DNA from: Beijerinckiaceae bacterium
GTDB lineage: Bacteria > Pseudomonadota > Alphaproteobacteria > Rhizobiales > Beijerinckiaceae
Direction of reading: 5' to 3'
DNA: 64,000 nucleotides
Assembly: GCA_030684835.1 (NCBI GenBank)
Contig: JAUXWZ010000067.1
Span: forward strand, 1-64,000
In this document: one piece after another, positions 26,645-37,243 of the stretch
Layout of the letters: each line of letters opens with the position of its first letter
Numbering within the stretch: the first letter of the stretch is position 1
The notes under the pieces: generated by a model
The model's database searches: none
What the model was told of the DNA's origin: nothing
What the model saw: only the letters and a program-made list of their open reading frames with translations
Program-made: the position numbers and the translations under genes

Positions 26645-29341
26645 ATGAGCATTCGCAATCTCAACCGACTGTTCCAGCCGCGCTCGGTGGCGCTTGTCGG
26701 CGCAAGTTCGCGCGCGGGCAGTCTTGGCGCAGCCGTACTTGCAAATCTGCGCGCCGGCGGTTTTCGCGGCGGCCTGCATCTCATCAATCCACGCCATCGC
26801 GACATTGGCGGCATCCCCTGCGCGGCGCGCCTCACCGACCTGCCTGCTCCGCCAGATCTCGTGGTCATCGCGGCGCCGCGCGACAAAGTCGTAGAGATTG
26901 CAGAAGAAGCCGCGGCCTTTGGCGTTCCCGCCGCCGTGGTTATCACCGCCGACCCGAGCCATGGGCCGGACTCGCTGCGCATGCGCCTCAAGGAGATGGC
27001 TGCGCGCACCGGCATGCGTATTGTCGGGCCAAATTGTCTCGGCGTGCTGTCGCCCCGCGCGGGGCTCGATGCAAGTTTTGCAGCGCATCGCGCGCCGCCG
27101 GGCGATCTCGCTGTCATCTCGCAGTCGGGCGCCATCACGGCGTCACTTCTTGCTTTTGCCGCGGCGCGGCGGGTAGGCTTTTCTGGCCTTGCCTCGATCG
27201 GCGACACAGCGGATGTCGACTTCGACGATCTTCTTGACTGGTTTGCAATCGATCCAGCGACACGCGCGATCCTCATGTATGTGGAGGCGATCACCGACGC
27301 CAAAGCGTTCATGTCGGCGGCCCGCGCAGCGGCGCGCGTGAAGCCAGTCATCGTCATTAAGGCTGGCCGCAGCAGCGGCGCAGCGCGCGCCGCCGCCACC
27401 CACACCGGCGCGCTAACCGGCGCCGACGATGTCTACAGCGCAGCCTTTCGGCGCGCGGGTGTTTTGCGTGTGAATGACATCGATGAATTGTTCGCGGCCG
27501 CAGAAACGCTTGGCCGTATCGCGCCATTCAAGGGAAACAGGCTTGCGATCCTTACTAACGGCGGTGGACTTGGCGTTCTGGCAGTGGACGAACTCGCCGC
27601 CCTTGGGGGCAAACTTGCGACGTTCGCGTCCGGCACAGTCGAGAAACTGGATGCTTTGATGCCGCCCACATGGTCGCGCGCTAACCCCGCCGACATTGTA
27701 GGCGACGCAGACGCTGCGCGCTTTGCCGCCGCGCTGGGACCAATACTCGAAGATGTAAACTGCGACGCAACGATGGTCATCCATTGTCCAACCGCGCTCT
27801 CCCAACCCGTGGAAGTCGCGCGCGCTGTGGTTGACGCCGTGCTGGCGCATCGGCGCATATCCTACCGCACCAAGCCCGTCTTCGCTGTCTGGCTTGGTCA
27901 CGAGCAAGCCGCCGACGACATTTTTGAACAAGCCGCCATTCCACATTATTCGAGCAGCGCGATGCGCGGCTTCATGCACCTCGTGACCTGGCGCGAAAAC
28001 CGCGATGGACTAATGGCGACGCCGCAGGGCTTGCCTGCCGGCGAATGCGATCGCGAGTCCGCGCGCTCCATCGTCACAAAAGCGCTTTCGCGCGGCGAAC
28101 GCTGGCTCGACGTTCTCGACATCACACGCGTTCTGGAGGCGTATCGCATTCCCTGTGCGCCAGCATATCTTGCAAGAACGCCGGACGAAGCGGCCGAAAT
28201 CTCCGCGCCACTCATCGCCGAGCACGGCGCTTGCGTGGTAAAAATTTATTCGCGCGACATTACGCACAAGTCGGACGTCAGTGGCGTCATGCTCGACATC
28301 ACGACGCCGGACGGCGCCCGCAAAGCCGCAGCGCAAGTGATGGAGCGGGCGCGCGCGGCGCTGCCCAACGCGAACATCGAAGGCGTCACCATCCATCCGA
28401 TGATCCGCCGCCCCAACGCACGCGAACTTATCGCTGGCGTTGGCGAAGATCCTACGTTTGGTCCCGTCATCCTGTTCGGGCGCGGCGGCACGGCGGTGGA
28501 AGTCATCAACGACAAGGCGCTGTCGCTGCCCCCGCTCGACATGAATCTTGCGCGCGCGCAAATCGAACGCACGCGGGTCGCGAGGCTTCTGCGCAGCTAT
28601 CGCGATAAGCCGCAGGCGGATATCGACGCTGCGGCGCAGACGCTTGTTCGCATCTCGCAATTGTCCGCGGACATTCCCGAAATACGCGGGCTCGATCTCA
28701 ATCCCCTCATTGCCGATGAGCTTGGCGTGATTGCGCTCGACGCCCGCATCGAGATTGCCTCCTGCCCCGCGACCATGCCAGACGCGTCAAACGCACGGTT
28801 CGCGGTGGCGCCCTATCCGCGCTGGCAGGAAAAGCGACTCGAACTGAAGGACGGGGCGAAACTGTTCTTTCGCCCCGCACGGCCGGAGGATGAAGATCTC
28901 TATCGCCGCTTCTTCAAGAGTGTAAGCGCCGAGGACATGCGCCTGCGCTTCTTTACGACGGTGAAAGACCTCGATCACGTCTTCGTCGCACGATTGACGC
29001 AGATCGATTATGCGCGCGCTTGCGCGATCGTGGCCATTGATGAAACGGACGGAGAAATGGCGGGCGGCGTGCGCGTGATGCATGATCCCGACGAGACCGC
29101 AGGCGAATACGCCATCCTGGTGCGCTCGGACTTCAAAGGGCGCGGTCTTGGCTGGGCGCTGATGCGCGCCGCGATCGATTATGCCCGCGCCGCAGGGCTC
29201 AAGACAATCCATGGGCATGTGCTGGCGGAAAACCGCGCGATGCTCGACATGTGCATCGGACTCGGTTTTTCGATTGGCGAAGACCGGGAGGACGTGACGT
29301 TGAAAGTTGTCACACTTGATGTTGCGACGGCGTTCGCGTGA
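26645..29341 (+). CDS. ADP-forming acyl-CoA synthetase fused to GNAT acetyltransferase (Pat/Pka-like protein acetyltransferase)
   Basis: 898 aa; CoA-binding RSVALVGASSRAGSLG, SQSGAITASLL, ATP-grasp region, C-terminal GNAT VRSDFKGRGLGWALMRAAIDYARAAGL. Confidence 0.9.
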   Translation: MSIRNLNRLFQPRSVALVGASSRAGSLGAAVLANLRAGGFRGGLHLINPRHRDIGGIPCAARLTDLPAPPDLVVIAAPRDKVVEIAEEAAAFGVPAAVVITADPSHGPDSLRMRLKEMAARTGMRIVGPNCLGVLSPRAGLDASFAAHRAPPGDLAVISQSGAITASLLAFAAARRVGFSGLASIGDTADVDFDDLLDWFAIDPATRAILMYVEAITDAKAFMSAARAAARVKPVIVIKAGRSSGAARAAATHTGALTGADDVYSAAFRRAGVLRVNDIDELFAAAETLGRIAPFKGNRLAILTNGGGLGVLAVDELAALGGKLATFASGTVEKLDALMPPTWSRANPADIVGDADAARFAAALGPILEDVNCDATMVIHCPTALSQPVEVARAVVDAVLAHRRISYRTKPVFAVWLGHEQAADDIFEQAAIPHYSSSAMRGFMHLVTWRENRDGLMATPQGLPAGECDRESARSIVTKALSRGERWLDVLDITRVLEAYRIPCAPAYLARTPDEAAEISAPLIAEHGACVVKIYSRDITHKSDVSGVMLDITTPDGARKAAAQVMERARAALPNANIEGVTIHPMIRRPNARELIAGVGEDPTFGPVILFGRGGTAVEVINDKALSLPPLDMNLARAQIERTRVARLLRSYRDKPQADIDAAAQTLVRISQLSADIPEIRGLDLNPLIADELGVIALDARIEIASCPATMPDASNARFAVAPYPRWQEKRLELKDGAKLFFRPARPEDEDLYRRFFKSVSAEDMRLRFFTTVKDLDHVFVARLTQIDYARACAIVAIDETDGEMAGGVRVMHDPDETAGEYAILVRSDFKGRGLGWALMRAAIDYARAAGLKTIHGHVLAENRAMLDMCIGLGFSIGEDREDVTLKVVTLDVATAFA

Positions 29342-29346
29342 AGCGG

Positions 29347-30018
29347 TCAGTCGTCCACCATGATGATATGCAAGCTGCGCGGCCCGTGCGCGCCCAGCAG
29401 CAGTTTCTGTTCGATGTCGGCGGAGCGTGACGGGCCAGTAACGAAGTTGACCGTGCGCGGCAGAACGCCCTTGCCGAAACGCGCGCGCAGCCGAATCCAG
29501 ACCGCTTCATAGTCAGCTTCAATATCTGCCGTGCGCAGAACTGCGATGTGGTTGTCGGGCAGAAAGTTTAGCGTCGTGGGGTTGTGCGCGCCCGAGACGA
29601 AGACGAGCGTTCCCGTCTCTGCGACGCCCGCTTCGGCAAAACTGATCGCGTTGAGATCGTCGCCTGCCGATGGGCCGCGCGTCATTTCCAGCTGGGTCGC
29701 ACTCCACGGCATCGCGGCAAGGCGCGCATCCTCGCCCATGCGAATGTGCGCGGCAAGGTTGCGGGCGCGCAGGAAACGCGCGGCGGCTTCGGGAACGAGG
29801 TCGAGTGAGGCGACGCGTTCAATCGTTACGCTCACGCGCTGCGCCTCATCCACGAATGTACGGGCCCGCGCGTCAGCATCTCCCTGCCCGCGCAGGGGAC
29901 GCAGGCCCGGCGCGCCCGCCCCGATGCGTGACTCGACAGCCGCGCGTCGCGCTGCGTCATCGGTCGCAGCGCCCAGCGAGCGGCGCACGGTGGCGAGTAT
30001 CTCGTCGCGGGCGCTCAT
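29347..30018 (-). CDS. lutC: LutC/YkgG family protein, lactate utilization
   Basis: ATG at 30018 overlaps the lutB stop; FAEAGVAETGTLVFVSG...TVNFVTGPSRSADIEQKLLLGAHGPRSLHIIMVDD. Confidence 0.9.
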   Translation of the reverse strand: MSARDEILATVRRSLGAATDDAARRAAVESRIGAGAPGLRPLRGQGDADARARTFVDEAQRVSVTIERVASLDLVPEAAARFLRARNLAAHIRMGEDARLAAMPWSATQLEMTRGPSAGDDLNAISFAEAGVAETGTLVFVSGAHNPTTLNFLPDNHIAVLRTADIEADYEAVWIRLRARFGKGVLPRTVNFVTGPSRSADIEQKLLLGAHGPRSLHIIMVDD

Positions 30019-31445
30019 CGGCTGCGCTTTCTCTGCGTCTTCCACTGCGCCTGGAACGTTGCGCCCTGCGGCGCAGGCATATCGCGCGTTTTCGTCCAGC
30101 CTTTCGCCAACGGCAGGCTTGCGAAACGGCCCTTGTCGCGGCCCAGCCATGCGAGCGCACGCATGGCGACGGACGTTGCGAAACGATAAAGCGCGGGGCG
30201 TTTTGCGAAGAAGGCCCACAAGCTCAGGCCCGCGCGCGCGGGCGCAGGCGAAAGATGACGCTCAAATTCACGCTCGCGCCAATGGCGCATCAGCTTGGGC
30301 AACGGGATATGCACGGGGCACACGCTTTCGCAGCGCCCGCAGAACGTCGACGCGTTCGGCAGATGCCCAGACTTTTCGACTCCGATCAGCGAAGGCGTGA
30401 GCACAGCGCCCATAGGGCCCGGATAAACCCAGCCGTACGCATGTCCGCCGACCGCATGATAAACGGGACAATGATTCATGCATGCGCCACACCGGATGCA
30501 GCGAAGCATGTCCTCGAAGTCCGTGCCAAGCATGTTCGAGCGGCCATTGTCGACCAGAACGACATGGTATTCCTGCGGCCCATCGACATCATCAAGCCGG
30601 CGCGGGCCGGTGGAAAGCGTCGTGTAGACAGACATATCCTGACCCGTGGCCGAACGCGCGAGCACGCGCATGAGCGCACTTGCGTCTTCCAGCGTCGGCG
30701 CAATCTTCTCGATGGATGCGACGACCACGTGAACTTTGGGCAAGATCTGCGAGAGGTCGCCATTGCCTTCATTTGTGACGATGATCGATGTCCCCGTCTC
30801 GGCCACCAGAAAGTTAGCGCCCGTCACACCAACATCGGCGCTAAGAAACTTTGCGCGCAACTCGGCGCGCGCTTCAGCCAAAAGCGCTTCGGGGGCTTCA
30901 AGATCTCGATCTTTTGGCAGATGGGTGTGCGCCTTTCGGAACTCGGCCTCGACATCTTCCTGATTGAGATGAACGGCGGGCGCGATGATGTGCGAGGGCG
31001 CCTCGCCGCGCAGTTGAATGATGTATTCGCCAAGATCGGTTTCGATCGCCTTCACGCCCGCGCGCTCGAGCGCAGCGTTGAGGCCAATCTCCTCAGACAC
31101 CATGGACTTGCCCTTGGCTACGGTTTTAGCGCCGCGCGCTTTGGCAATGTCCACGATGATGCTGCACGCTTCGTCCGCTGTGCGCGCCCAGTGTACATGG
31201 CCGCCCGCCGCGACGACGTTTCGCTCGTAAATTTCGAGATAAACGTCGAGATAGCGCAGTACATGGTCGCGGATGTCGCGCGCCTGATCACGCAGCGCTT
31301 CAAACTCGGGCAGGCGATCAGCGGCGGCGGCGCGGCGACCAATGAAATTCAAGCGCACATTTCCAAGCGCTTTCTGCAATTGCGCATCAGCGAGAGCGTT
31401 GTGCGCATTTTCCTTGAAAGCGGGCGAGGTGGAGTGCGCGGTCAC
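30015..31445 (-). CDS. lutB: LutB/YkgF family iron-sulfur protein, lactate utilization
   Basis: GTG at 31445 overlaps the upstream stop (GTGA); RCIRCGACMNHCPVYHAVGGHAYGWVYPGPMGAVLTP and FCGRCESVCPVHIPLP. Confidence 0.9.
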   Translation of the reverse strand: MTAHSTSPAFKENAHNALADAQLQKALGNVRLNFIGRRAAAADRLPEFEALRDQARDIRDHVLRYLDVYLEIYERNVVAAGGHVHWARTADEACSIIVDIAKARGAKTVAKGKSMVSEEIGLNAALERAGVKAIETDLGEYIIQLRGEAPSHIIAPAVHLNQEDVEAEFRKAHTHLPKDRDLEAPEALLAEARAELRAKFLSADVGVTGANFLVAETGTSIIVTNEGNGDLSQILPKVHVVVASIEKIAPTLEDASALMRVLARSATGQDMSVYTTLSTGPRRLDDVDGPQEYHVVLVDNGRSNMLGTDFEDMLRCIRCGACMNHCPVYHAVGGHAYGWVYPGPMGAVLTPSLIGVEKSGHLPNASTFCGRCESVCPVHIPLPKLMRHWREREFERHLSPAPARAGLSLWAFFAKRPALYRFATSVAMRALAWLGRDKGRFASLPLAKGWTKTRDMPAPQGATFQAQWKTQRKRSR

Positions 31446-33577
31446 TGGTTGCTCCGCAGGTTCAGGATGCTCATGAGATTGCTGCTCCTGTCCGTCCACA
31501 CGATTTCTGATTTGCCGTCATCGCGCCATGGCGAGGCGACCTGCGCCAATTCCGGCACGTTAAAGAATGCCGGATCACGCGTATAGAGAGCCCACGATAT
31601 CGGGGCCTCGCAATCGGGGCCCTTCGGCGTTTCAAACCAGCGCGCGTGCAGGCCAAAGGCGCGGGCCATGCCGCGATGTAGAGGCGCCATTTCAAACGTA
31701 TCAAGATCGAAGTTGATCGCGAGAATACCGTTGGGCGAAAGATGAGCGAGATAGGTTTCGAAGGCTTCCCTGGTCATGAGATGCATCGGCGGCGACGCGC
31801 CGCGAAACGCGTTCATGACGAGAATGTCGAAGTTCTGATTGTCCCCGCTTTCAAGCTGGCGCTCCATGACGAGCCGGGCGTCGCCCACCAGCACATCGGC
31901 CTTGGCCTTGCCGTCGCGCAGGAATGAGAAATACCGTTCGGCCAGATCCACAACGGCGGGGTTAAGTTCATAGTAACGCAGGACGTCGCCGCTATGTCCG
32001 AGGCCCGCAACCATGCCGGCGCCAAGGCCAACCACACCGATGCGCAGCGGCGCGTCCTGACCATCGGTCCGCCGTCGCGCCTGATGGCGAAGCGCCAGCC
32101 CAAGCGCGCTTGCTTCATCATAACCGCAAGGTGGCGTCAGTTTGAATTCATTCTTCTGGAATTGCCATCCCTGGTCCACGCCCGCCTGCCGCAGCGCATA
32201 CGAATATTTTTCAGGGTTGGACTCGCGCTCCTTCACAACTTCAAGCACGCCGTAGAAATTGCGCACCCGTTCGACAAGAATGCTGCGCGTATTGAGTTCG
32301 TTCTGCACCGCAGACGCCACGCCAATTGCGAAGAAGGCTCCCATCGCGCCCGCCGCCATTTTCATCAACCCGGTGCGCGCGCGCAGAAGATGCGCAATCG
32401 CGACAAGCGCAATCGCAATGAGCGCAAGCTGATGTTCAAAAAATTGCTTGAGCAGCAATGGCGCCGCCACGGCGGTGAGCAAACCGCCGATGGCCCCGCC
32501 CGCAGCAACCGCCAGATAGAATTTCGGCAACCGCTCCGGCGCAGGCTGGCGGCGCGCGAGTTCGCCGTGGCATATCATGCAGCCCGCAAATAGAACGCCG
32601 GATTCCACAATAAGCTGCGTAAGCAATTGGCTTGCAGTCTCAGGATAGACAAGCAGCAATTCAACGCCGCAAAGCCCAAGAAACACGAGCGACCAACTAC
32701 GACGCCCATATGCGCGCGGGGCGCCGAATGCGACGACGAAACTGAGAAGATAAAGCCCGAGCGGCAACACCCAGAGGAATGGTACGACTGCCGCATAAAG
32801 CGTGATGGCGTTAGACGTCGCCAGCAAAAGCACCGAGCCCAGAGCCGAATAGGCGACCCATGCGAACATTTGATCCTGCGCTGCAGCCTCGCCAGGCGCC
32901 GGGAGGATGCGGGCGGGCGCAGCAGGACTCGCGCTACGAAGCACGATGAGCGCACACGCGGTCAGCATCACGGCATAGAGCGCGAAGCCGGCCGACCATG
33001 CCAGCGTCTGCTCCCGGCTTGTCAGGTTCGGCTCAACAATGAACGGATACGCGAGAAGGCCTGCAAAGGCGCCCGCATTGGCGACTGCGAAAAAGCGCGC
33101 TGGCGACATATCGGGCGCCGCGCGCGACAGCCAACGCGACAACAGCGGTGTTGTCGTCGCAAGCGTCATGTAAGGAATGCCGACGCTGGCTGCGAGAATG
33201 GCGATGATCCGCCACGTTGGATCTTCCGATCCGGTTGGTTTCCAGGCGTCGGAGGGCGTCACGGGCAACAGGAAAAGCGCTGCTGTGACGACGCCAATCT
33301 GCACCTTCGCTTGCGTGGAGATAGCGAGCGGCAACGTGAGGCCGTAGGCATAGATATAACCGCCAAGCAAGGCGGCCTGGAAAAACAACATCGACACAAT
33401 CCATGTCGATGCGCTGCCGCCAAACCACGGCAAGATAAGCTTGCCCGCCATGGGTTGAACGAGAAAGAGAAGAAACCCTGCGAGCGCCATAGTTGCGGCA
33501 AAAAACCACGGCGCCAGCGTGCGCGTTAAAGGCGCGCGGGTCACCAGGCTGTCCAGCTTGCGTGGATCATGTGGCAT
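31442..33577 (-). CDS. Fused MFS/spermidine synthase-like membrane protein
   Basis: 711 aa; multiple TM helices then GVVGLGAGMVAGLGHSGDVLRYYELNPAVVDLAERYF...VLVGDARLVMER methyltransferase-fold domain. Confidence 0.85.
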   Translation of the reverse strand: MPHDPRKLDSLVTRAPLTRTLAPWFFAATMALAGFLLFLVQPMAGKLILPWFGGSASTWIVSMLFFQAALLGGYIYAYGLTLPLAISTQAKVQIGVVTAALFLLPVTPSDAWKPTGSEDPTWRIIAILAASVGIPYMTLATTTPLLSRWLSRAAPDMSPARFFAVANAGAFAGLLAYPFIVEPNLTSREQTLAWSAGFALYAVMLTACALIVLRSASPAAPARILPAPGEAAAQDQMFAWVAYSALGSVLLLATSNAITLYAAVVPFLWVLPLGLYLLSFVVAFGAPRAYGRRSWSLVFLGLCGVELLLVYPETASQLLTQLIVESGVLFAGCMICHGELARRQPAPERLPKFYLAVAAGGAIGGLLTAVAAPLLLKQFFEHQLALIAIALVAIAHLLRARTGLMKMAAGAMGAFFAIGVASAVQNELNTRSILVERVRNFYGVLEVVKERESNPEKYSYALRQAGVDQGWQFQKNEFKLTPPCGYDEASALGLALRHQARRRTDGQDAPLRIGVVGLGAGMVAGLGHSGDVLRYYELNPAVVDLAERYFSFLRDGKAKADVLVGDARLVMERQLESGDNQNFDILVMNAFRGASPPMHLMTREAFETYLAHLSPNGILAINFDLDTFEMAPLHRGMARAFGLHARWFETPKGPDCEAPISWALYTRDPAFFNVPELAQVASPWRDDGKSEIVWTDRSSNLMSILNLRSNQ

Positions 33578-33580
33578 GGG

Positions 33581-34360
33581 TCACGCAGACTTTTTCTGCG
33601 GCGCGCCGATGGCCGGCGTCCCGGTCATGCCCGCGAGGACTTCGGCGACGTGACGGACCTCGATGCCTGAGCCGCGGCGCGAGAGTTTGCCGGCCATGTT
33701 CATGAGGCAGCCGAGATCGCCAGCCAACACGACGCGCGCGCCAGACTCCTCGATTGTATCAGCCTTGACCCCTACGATAGCGTCGGAAATCTCGCCGTAT
33801 TTGACCGCGAACGCGCCGCCAAAGCCGCAGCATACGTCTGGGTCCTTCATCTCCACCTGCTCCAGCCCTTCCACAGTGTCAAGCAGTTTGCGGGGCTGGG
33901 CGCAGACGCCAAGTTCCCGCAGACCCGAGCAGGAGTCGTGATAGGCGACCTTTTCAGGAAACGCCGCCTTTACATGCTCCACCTTGAGCACATCGACGAG
34001 GAAGCTCACGAGTTCGTGCATCTTGGCGGCGAAGGCGTGCGCGCGCGCCCGCAGCGATGGGTCGTTCTCAAAAAGTTCGGGATAATGGCGGGCGATCATG
34101 CCGCCGCACGAACCCGAAGGCGCGACAATGTAATCGACGTTGACGAACGCATCCATTACCTGCAGGGCAAGGTCGCGGGCCGTGCGGCGGTCGCCGGAGT
34201 TGAACGCCGGCTGGCCGCAACATGTCTGCGACGGCACGGTGACCTGACAGCCCGCATCTTCCAGCAGCTTGACAGCGGCGAAGCCGACCGAGGGGCGGAA
34301 CAAATCCACAAGGCAGGTCGCGAAAAGGCCCACGCGGGGCGGTTGTTTTTGGGCGTTCAT
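33581..34360 (-). CDS. lutA: LutA/YkgE family (Fe-S)-binding oxidoreductase subunit, lactate utilization
   Basis: 259 aa; two CCG domains: PSQTCCGQPAFNSGD...PSGSCGGMI and VCCGFGGAFAVKYGEIS...GDLGCLMN. Confidence 0.9.
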   Translation of the reverse strand: MNAQKQPPRVGLFATCLVDLFRPSVGFAAVKLLEDAGCQVTVPSQTCCGQPAFNSGDRRTARDLALQVMDAFVNVDYIVAPSGSCGGMIARHYPELFENDPSLRARAHAFAAKMHELVSFLVDVLKVEHVKAAFPEKVAYHDSCSGLRELGVCAQPRKLLDTVEGLEQVEMKDPDVCCGFGGAFAVKYGEISDAIVGVKADTIEESGARVVLAGDLGCLMNMAGKLSRRGSGIEVRHVAEVLAGMTGTPAIGAPQKKSA

Positions 34361-34618
34361 GTTAGCTGTTCAAAGACTCCCTCGACGCCCTCGCCCACGC
34401 AGCGCCATCTTAAGTGCGGCCGGAGATAAGCGAGACGCCTTGTATCTGGCAAGGCGCCGCGTCCAGCCACCGCCCTCAGCCACTATATGTGGGCCTTCAA
34501 AGGGCGGGCGTCCACCGTGCGTCCAGACTTTGGTCGCGCGCGGACAATCGGCGCTTGATGGCTGACGCGCCCAGGCCATAGATAGCGCAGCCTCGTCCTT
34601 TCGCCCCAGGGTCCGCCC

Positions 34619-36055
34619 ATGAGCGCCATCGCCTTTCCCTTGCCAGACCCCGGCATCCTCGCCCGGCGCGCGGAGATCATCGCCGGGCTGTCCGTCCTCC
34701 TGCCGGCCGACTGCCTGGTTACAAGCGAAGACGAACGGCGCGCTTTCGAGACCGACGCGTTGACCGCCTATCGGCGAGTACCGCTGGCCGTGGCCCTTCC
34801 CCGCACGACAGCGGAGACTGCCGCCGTGCTGCGTTTTTGCCGCGAGGCGGGCGTGAATGTCGTCCCGCGCGGCGCGGGCACGTCGCTCTCCGGGGGCGCG
34901 ATTCCGCAGGAAGACGCAATTGTGATCGGCATGTCGAAGATGAACCGCATTCTCGACGTGAATTACGCCAACCGCATCGTGCGCGTGCAGGCGGGCGTCA
35001 CGAACCTCGCCATCTCCGAAGCCGTTTCGCCAGACGGGTTCTTTTATGCGCCGGACCCTTCTTCGCAGCTTGCGTGCACCATTGGCGGCAACATCGGTAT
35101 GAATTCCGGCGGCGCCCATTGCCTCAAATATGGCGTGACGACCAACAACGTGCTGGGCGTCACGCTGGTGACCATCGACGGCGAGATCATCGAGATTGGC
35201 GGCGAGGGGATGGATGCGGCGGGGCTTGATTTTCTGGGCCTCATCGTGGGCTCGGAAGGGCAACTTGGCATTGTCACGGAAGCTGTCGTGCGCATTTTGC
35301 GCTCAGCGGAAGGCGCGCGGCCCGTGCTCTTTGGTTTTGATTCAAGCGAAGAGGCGGGCGCCTGCGTCGCCGCCATCATTGGTGCGGGCGTCGTGCCTGT
35401 CGCGATGGAATTCATGGATAAACCCGCCATCCACATCTGCGAAGCCTTCGCCAAGGCAGGTTATCCTCTGGATGTTGAAGCCATGCTCATCATTGAGGTC
35501 GAGGGTTCGGAAATCGAGATGGAGGCCGAGCTTCAACGCATCGTGGAGATTGCGCAGCAGCATGGGGTGCGCGTGGTGAAAGAATCGCGTTCCGCGTTGG
35601 AGACCGCGCTGATCTGGAAAGGCCGCAAATCGGCCTTCGGCGCGACGGGACGCGTCGCAGATTACATCTGCATGGACGGCACGGTGCCCACCAGCCAATT
35701 GCCTTACGTGCTCAAGCGCACCGGCGAGATTGTCGCGAGCTACGGGTTGCGTGTCGCCAACGTGTTTCACGCGGGCGACGGCAACATGCATCCACTCATA
35801 CTTTACAACGTCAACGATCCGGCCGAGCAGGAAAAGGCCGAAGCCGCGGGCATGGACATCTTGCGGCTCTGTGTGGAAGCAGGCGGTTGCCTAACCGGGG
35901 AACACGGCGTCGGTATCGAGAAGCGCGACCTCATGCGCGAGCAATTTACGCAAGCGGACCTTGAACAGCAGATGCGCGTGCGCGCCGCTTTCGATCCGCG
36001 CTGGTTGCTCAATCCGGCAAAAGTGTTTCCACTTGATGGCCGGGTGACCGCGTGA
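34619..36055 (+). CDS. glcD: Glycolate oxidase subunit GlcD (FAD-linked oxidase)
   Basis: 478 aa; VVPRGAGTSLSGGAIPQEDAIVIGMSKMNRI; GEHGVGIEKRDLM. Confidence 0.95.
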   Translation: MSAIAFPLPDPGILARRAEIIAGLSVLLPADCLVTSEDERRAFETDALTAYRRVPLAVALPRTTAETAAVLRFCREAGVNVVPRGAGTSLSGGAIPQEDAIVIGMSKMNRILDVNYANRIVRVQAGVTNLAISEAVSPDGFFYAPDPSSQLACTIGGNIGMNSGGAHCLKYGVTTNNVLGVTLVTIDGEIIEIGGEGMDAAGLDFLGLIVGSEGQLGIVTEAVVRILRSAEGARPVLFGFDSSEEAGACVAAIIGAGVVPVAMEFMDKPAIHICEAFAKAGYPLDVEAMLIIEVEGSEIEMEAELQRIVEIAQQHGVRVVKESRSALETALIWKGRKSAFGATGRVADYICMDGTVPTSQLPYVLKRTGEIVASYGLRVANVFHAGDGNMHPLILYNVNDPAEQEKAEAAGMDILRLCVEAGGCLTGEHGVGIEKRDLMREQFTQADLEQQMRVRAAFDPRWLLNPAKVFPLDGRVTA

Positions 36056-37224
36056 CGCTAACGCCCGCATCCGAGCAGGAAGCTTGCGACATGATCCGCG
36101 CGGCGCGCGCGGACGGACGCACGATCGAGATCAAGGGCGGCGGCACGCGATGCGGGTTCGGCCGCCCCATGCAAGCAGGCGTAACGCTCAGCACGCATGG
36201 TCTGTCGGGCATTACCGCCTACAAGCCCAGCGAACTGGTGATGTCCGCGCTGGCCGGCACGCCGATGAGTGAAATCGACGCGGCATTGGCCGCCAATAAT
36301 CAAATTCTGCCTTTTGAGCCGATGGATCATCGCGCGCTATATGCGACGACCGGCGCGCCGACCATCGGCGCTGTCGCGGCCTGCAACGTCTCCGGCCCTC
36401 GTCGCGTCAAGGCTGGAGCCGCGCGCGACTCCCTGATTGGCGTGCGCCTCGTCAACGGGCGCGGCGAAGCCGTCAAGAGCGGCGGCCGCGTGATGAAGAA
36501 CGTCACCGGGCTCGATCTCGTAAAACTCAATTGCGGCGCGCATGGCGGGCTGGGGCTTCTCACCGAGGTGACGTTCAAACTTGTGCCCAAGCCCCAACGC
36601 ACGGGAACCCTTGTGCTCGAGGGCCTAGATGACGCGCGGGCTATCGCCGCGATGTCGGCGGCGGTCGGTTCGCCCTTTGAAGTGAGCGGCGCCGCGCATC
36701 TGCCGGGAGAGCGCGCACGAACGCTGCTGCGCGTTGAGCATTTTGCGATCTCCGTTGAATACCGGCTTGGCGAACTTTCAAAACTGCTGGCTGGCTATGG
36801 CGAAGCGCGCCTAACGGACGAGCAAGAGGCCCTGACATTGTGGCGCAAGGTGCGCGACGCTGCGCCAGTGGCTGATTCTGCGCATCCAGCGATCTGGCGC
36901 GCGTCTCTACCGCCGACCAACGCGGCGGCCTTCGTTGCAGAAATCAACGCAGCGGGCTTGCTGCGCAATCACTTCTACGACTGGGGCGGTGGGCTCGTGT
37001 GGCTCGCCACTGAGGCGCACGCGCTGGATACGGGCGCGGTTCACAGAGCTGCAGCGCGCGCGAAAGGCCATGCAACCCTCATGCGCGCGGCCGATGAGGC
37101 GCGTGCGCGCGCAGATGTCTTCCAGCCACAGACACGCACGCTGATGGACCTCACAAAGCGCGTGAAAGCGAGCTTCGATCCGGACCGGATTTTGAATCCG
37201 GGACGCATGTACGCAGGCGTTTAG
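36052..37224 (+). CDS. glcE: Glycolate oxidase subunit GlcE (FAD-binding)
   Basis: 390 aa; IEIKGGGTRCGFGRPMQAG; SGGRVMKNVTGLDLVKLNCGAHGGLGLLTEVTFKLVP; overlaps glcD stop. Confidence 0.95.
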   Translation: MTLTPASEQEACDMIRAARADGRTIEIKGGGTRCGFGRPMQAGVTLSTHGLSGITAYKPSELVMSALAGTPMSEIDAALAANNQILPFEPMDHRALYATTGAPTIGAVAACNVSGPRRVKAGAARDSLIGVRLVNGRGEAVKSGGRVMKNVTGLDLVKLNCGAHGGLGLLTEVTFKLVPKPQRTGTLVLEGLDDARAIAAMSAAVGSPFEVSGAAHLPGERARTLLRVEHFAISVEYRLGELSKLLAGYGEARLTDEQEALTLWRKVRDAAPVADSAHPAIWRASLPPTNAAAFVAEINAAGLLRNHFYDWGGGLVWLATEAHALDTGAVHRAAARAKGHATLMRAADEARARADVFQPQTRTLMDLTKRVKASFDPDRILNPGRMYAGV

Positions 37225-37243
37225 CGAGCGGGGCGGGCGAAGC

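Noticed and set aside
29670-31586. 638-aa plus-strand ORF
   Set aside because: Antisense to lutB/lutC and the adjacent gene, all with strong family motifs.
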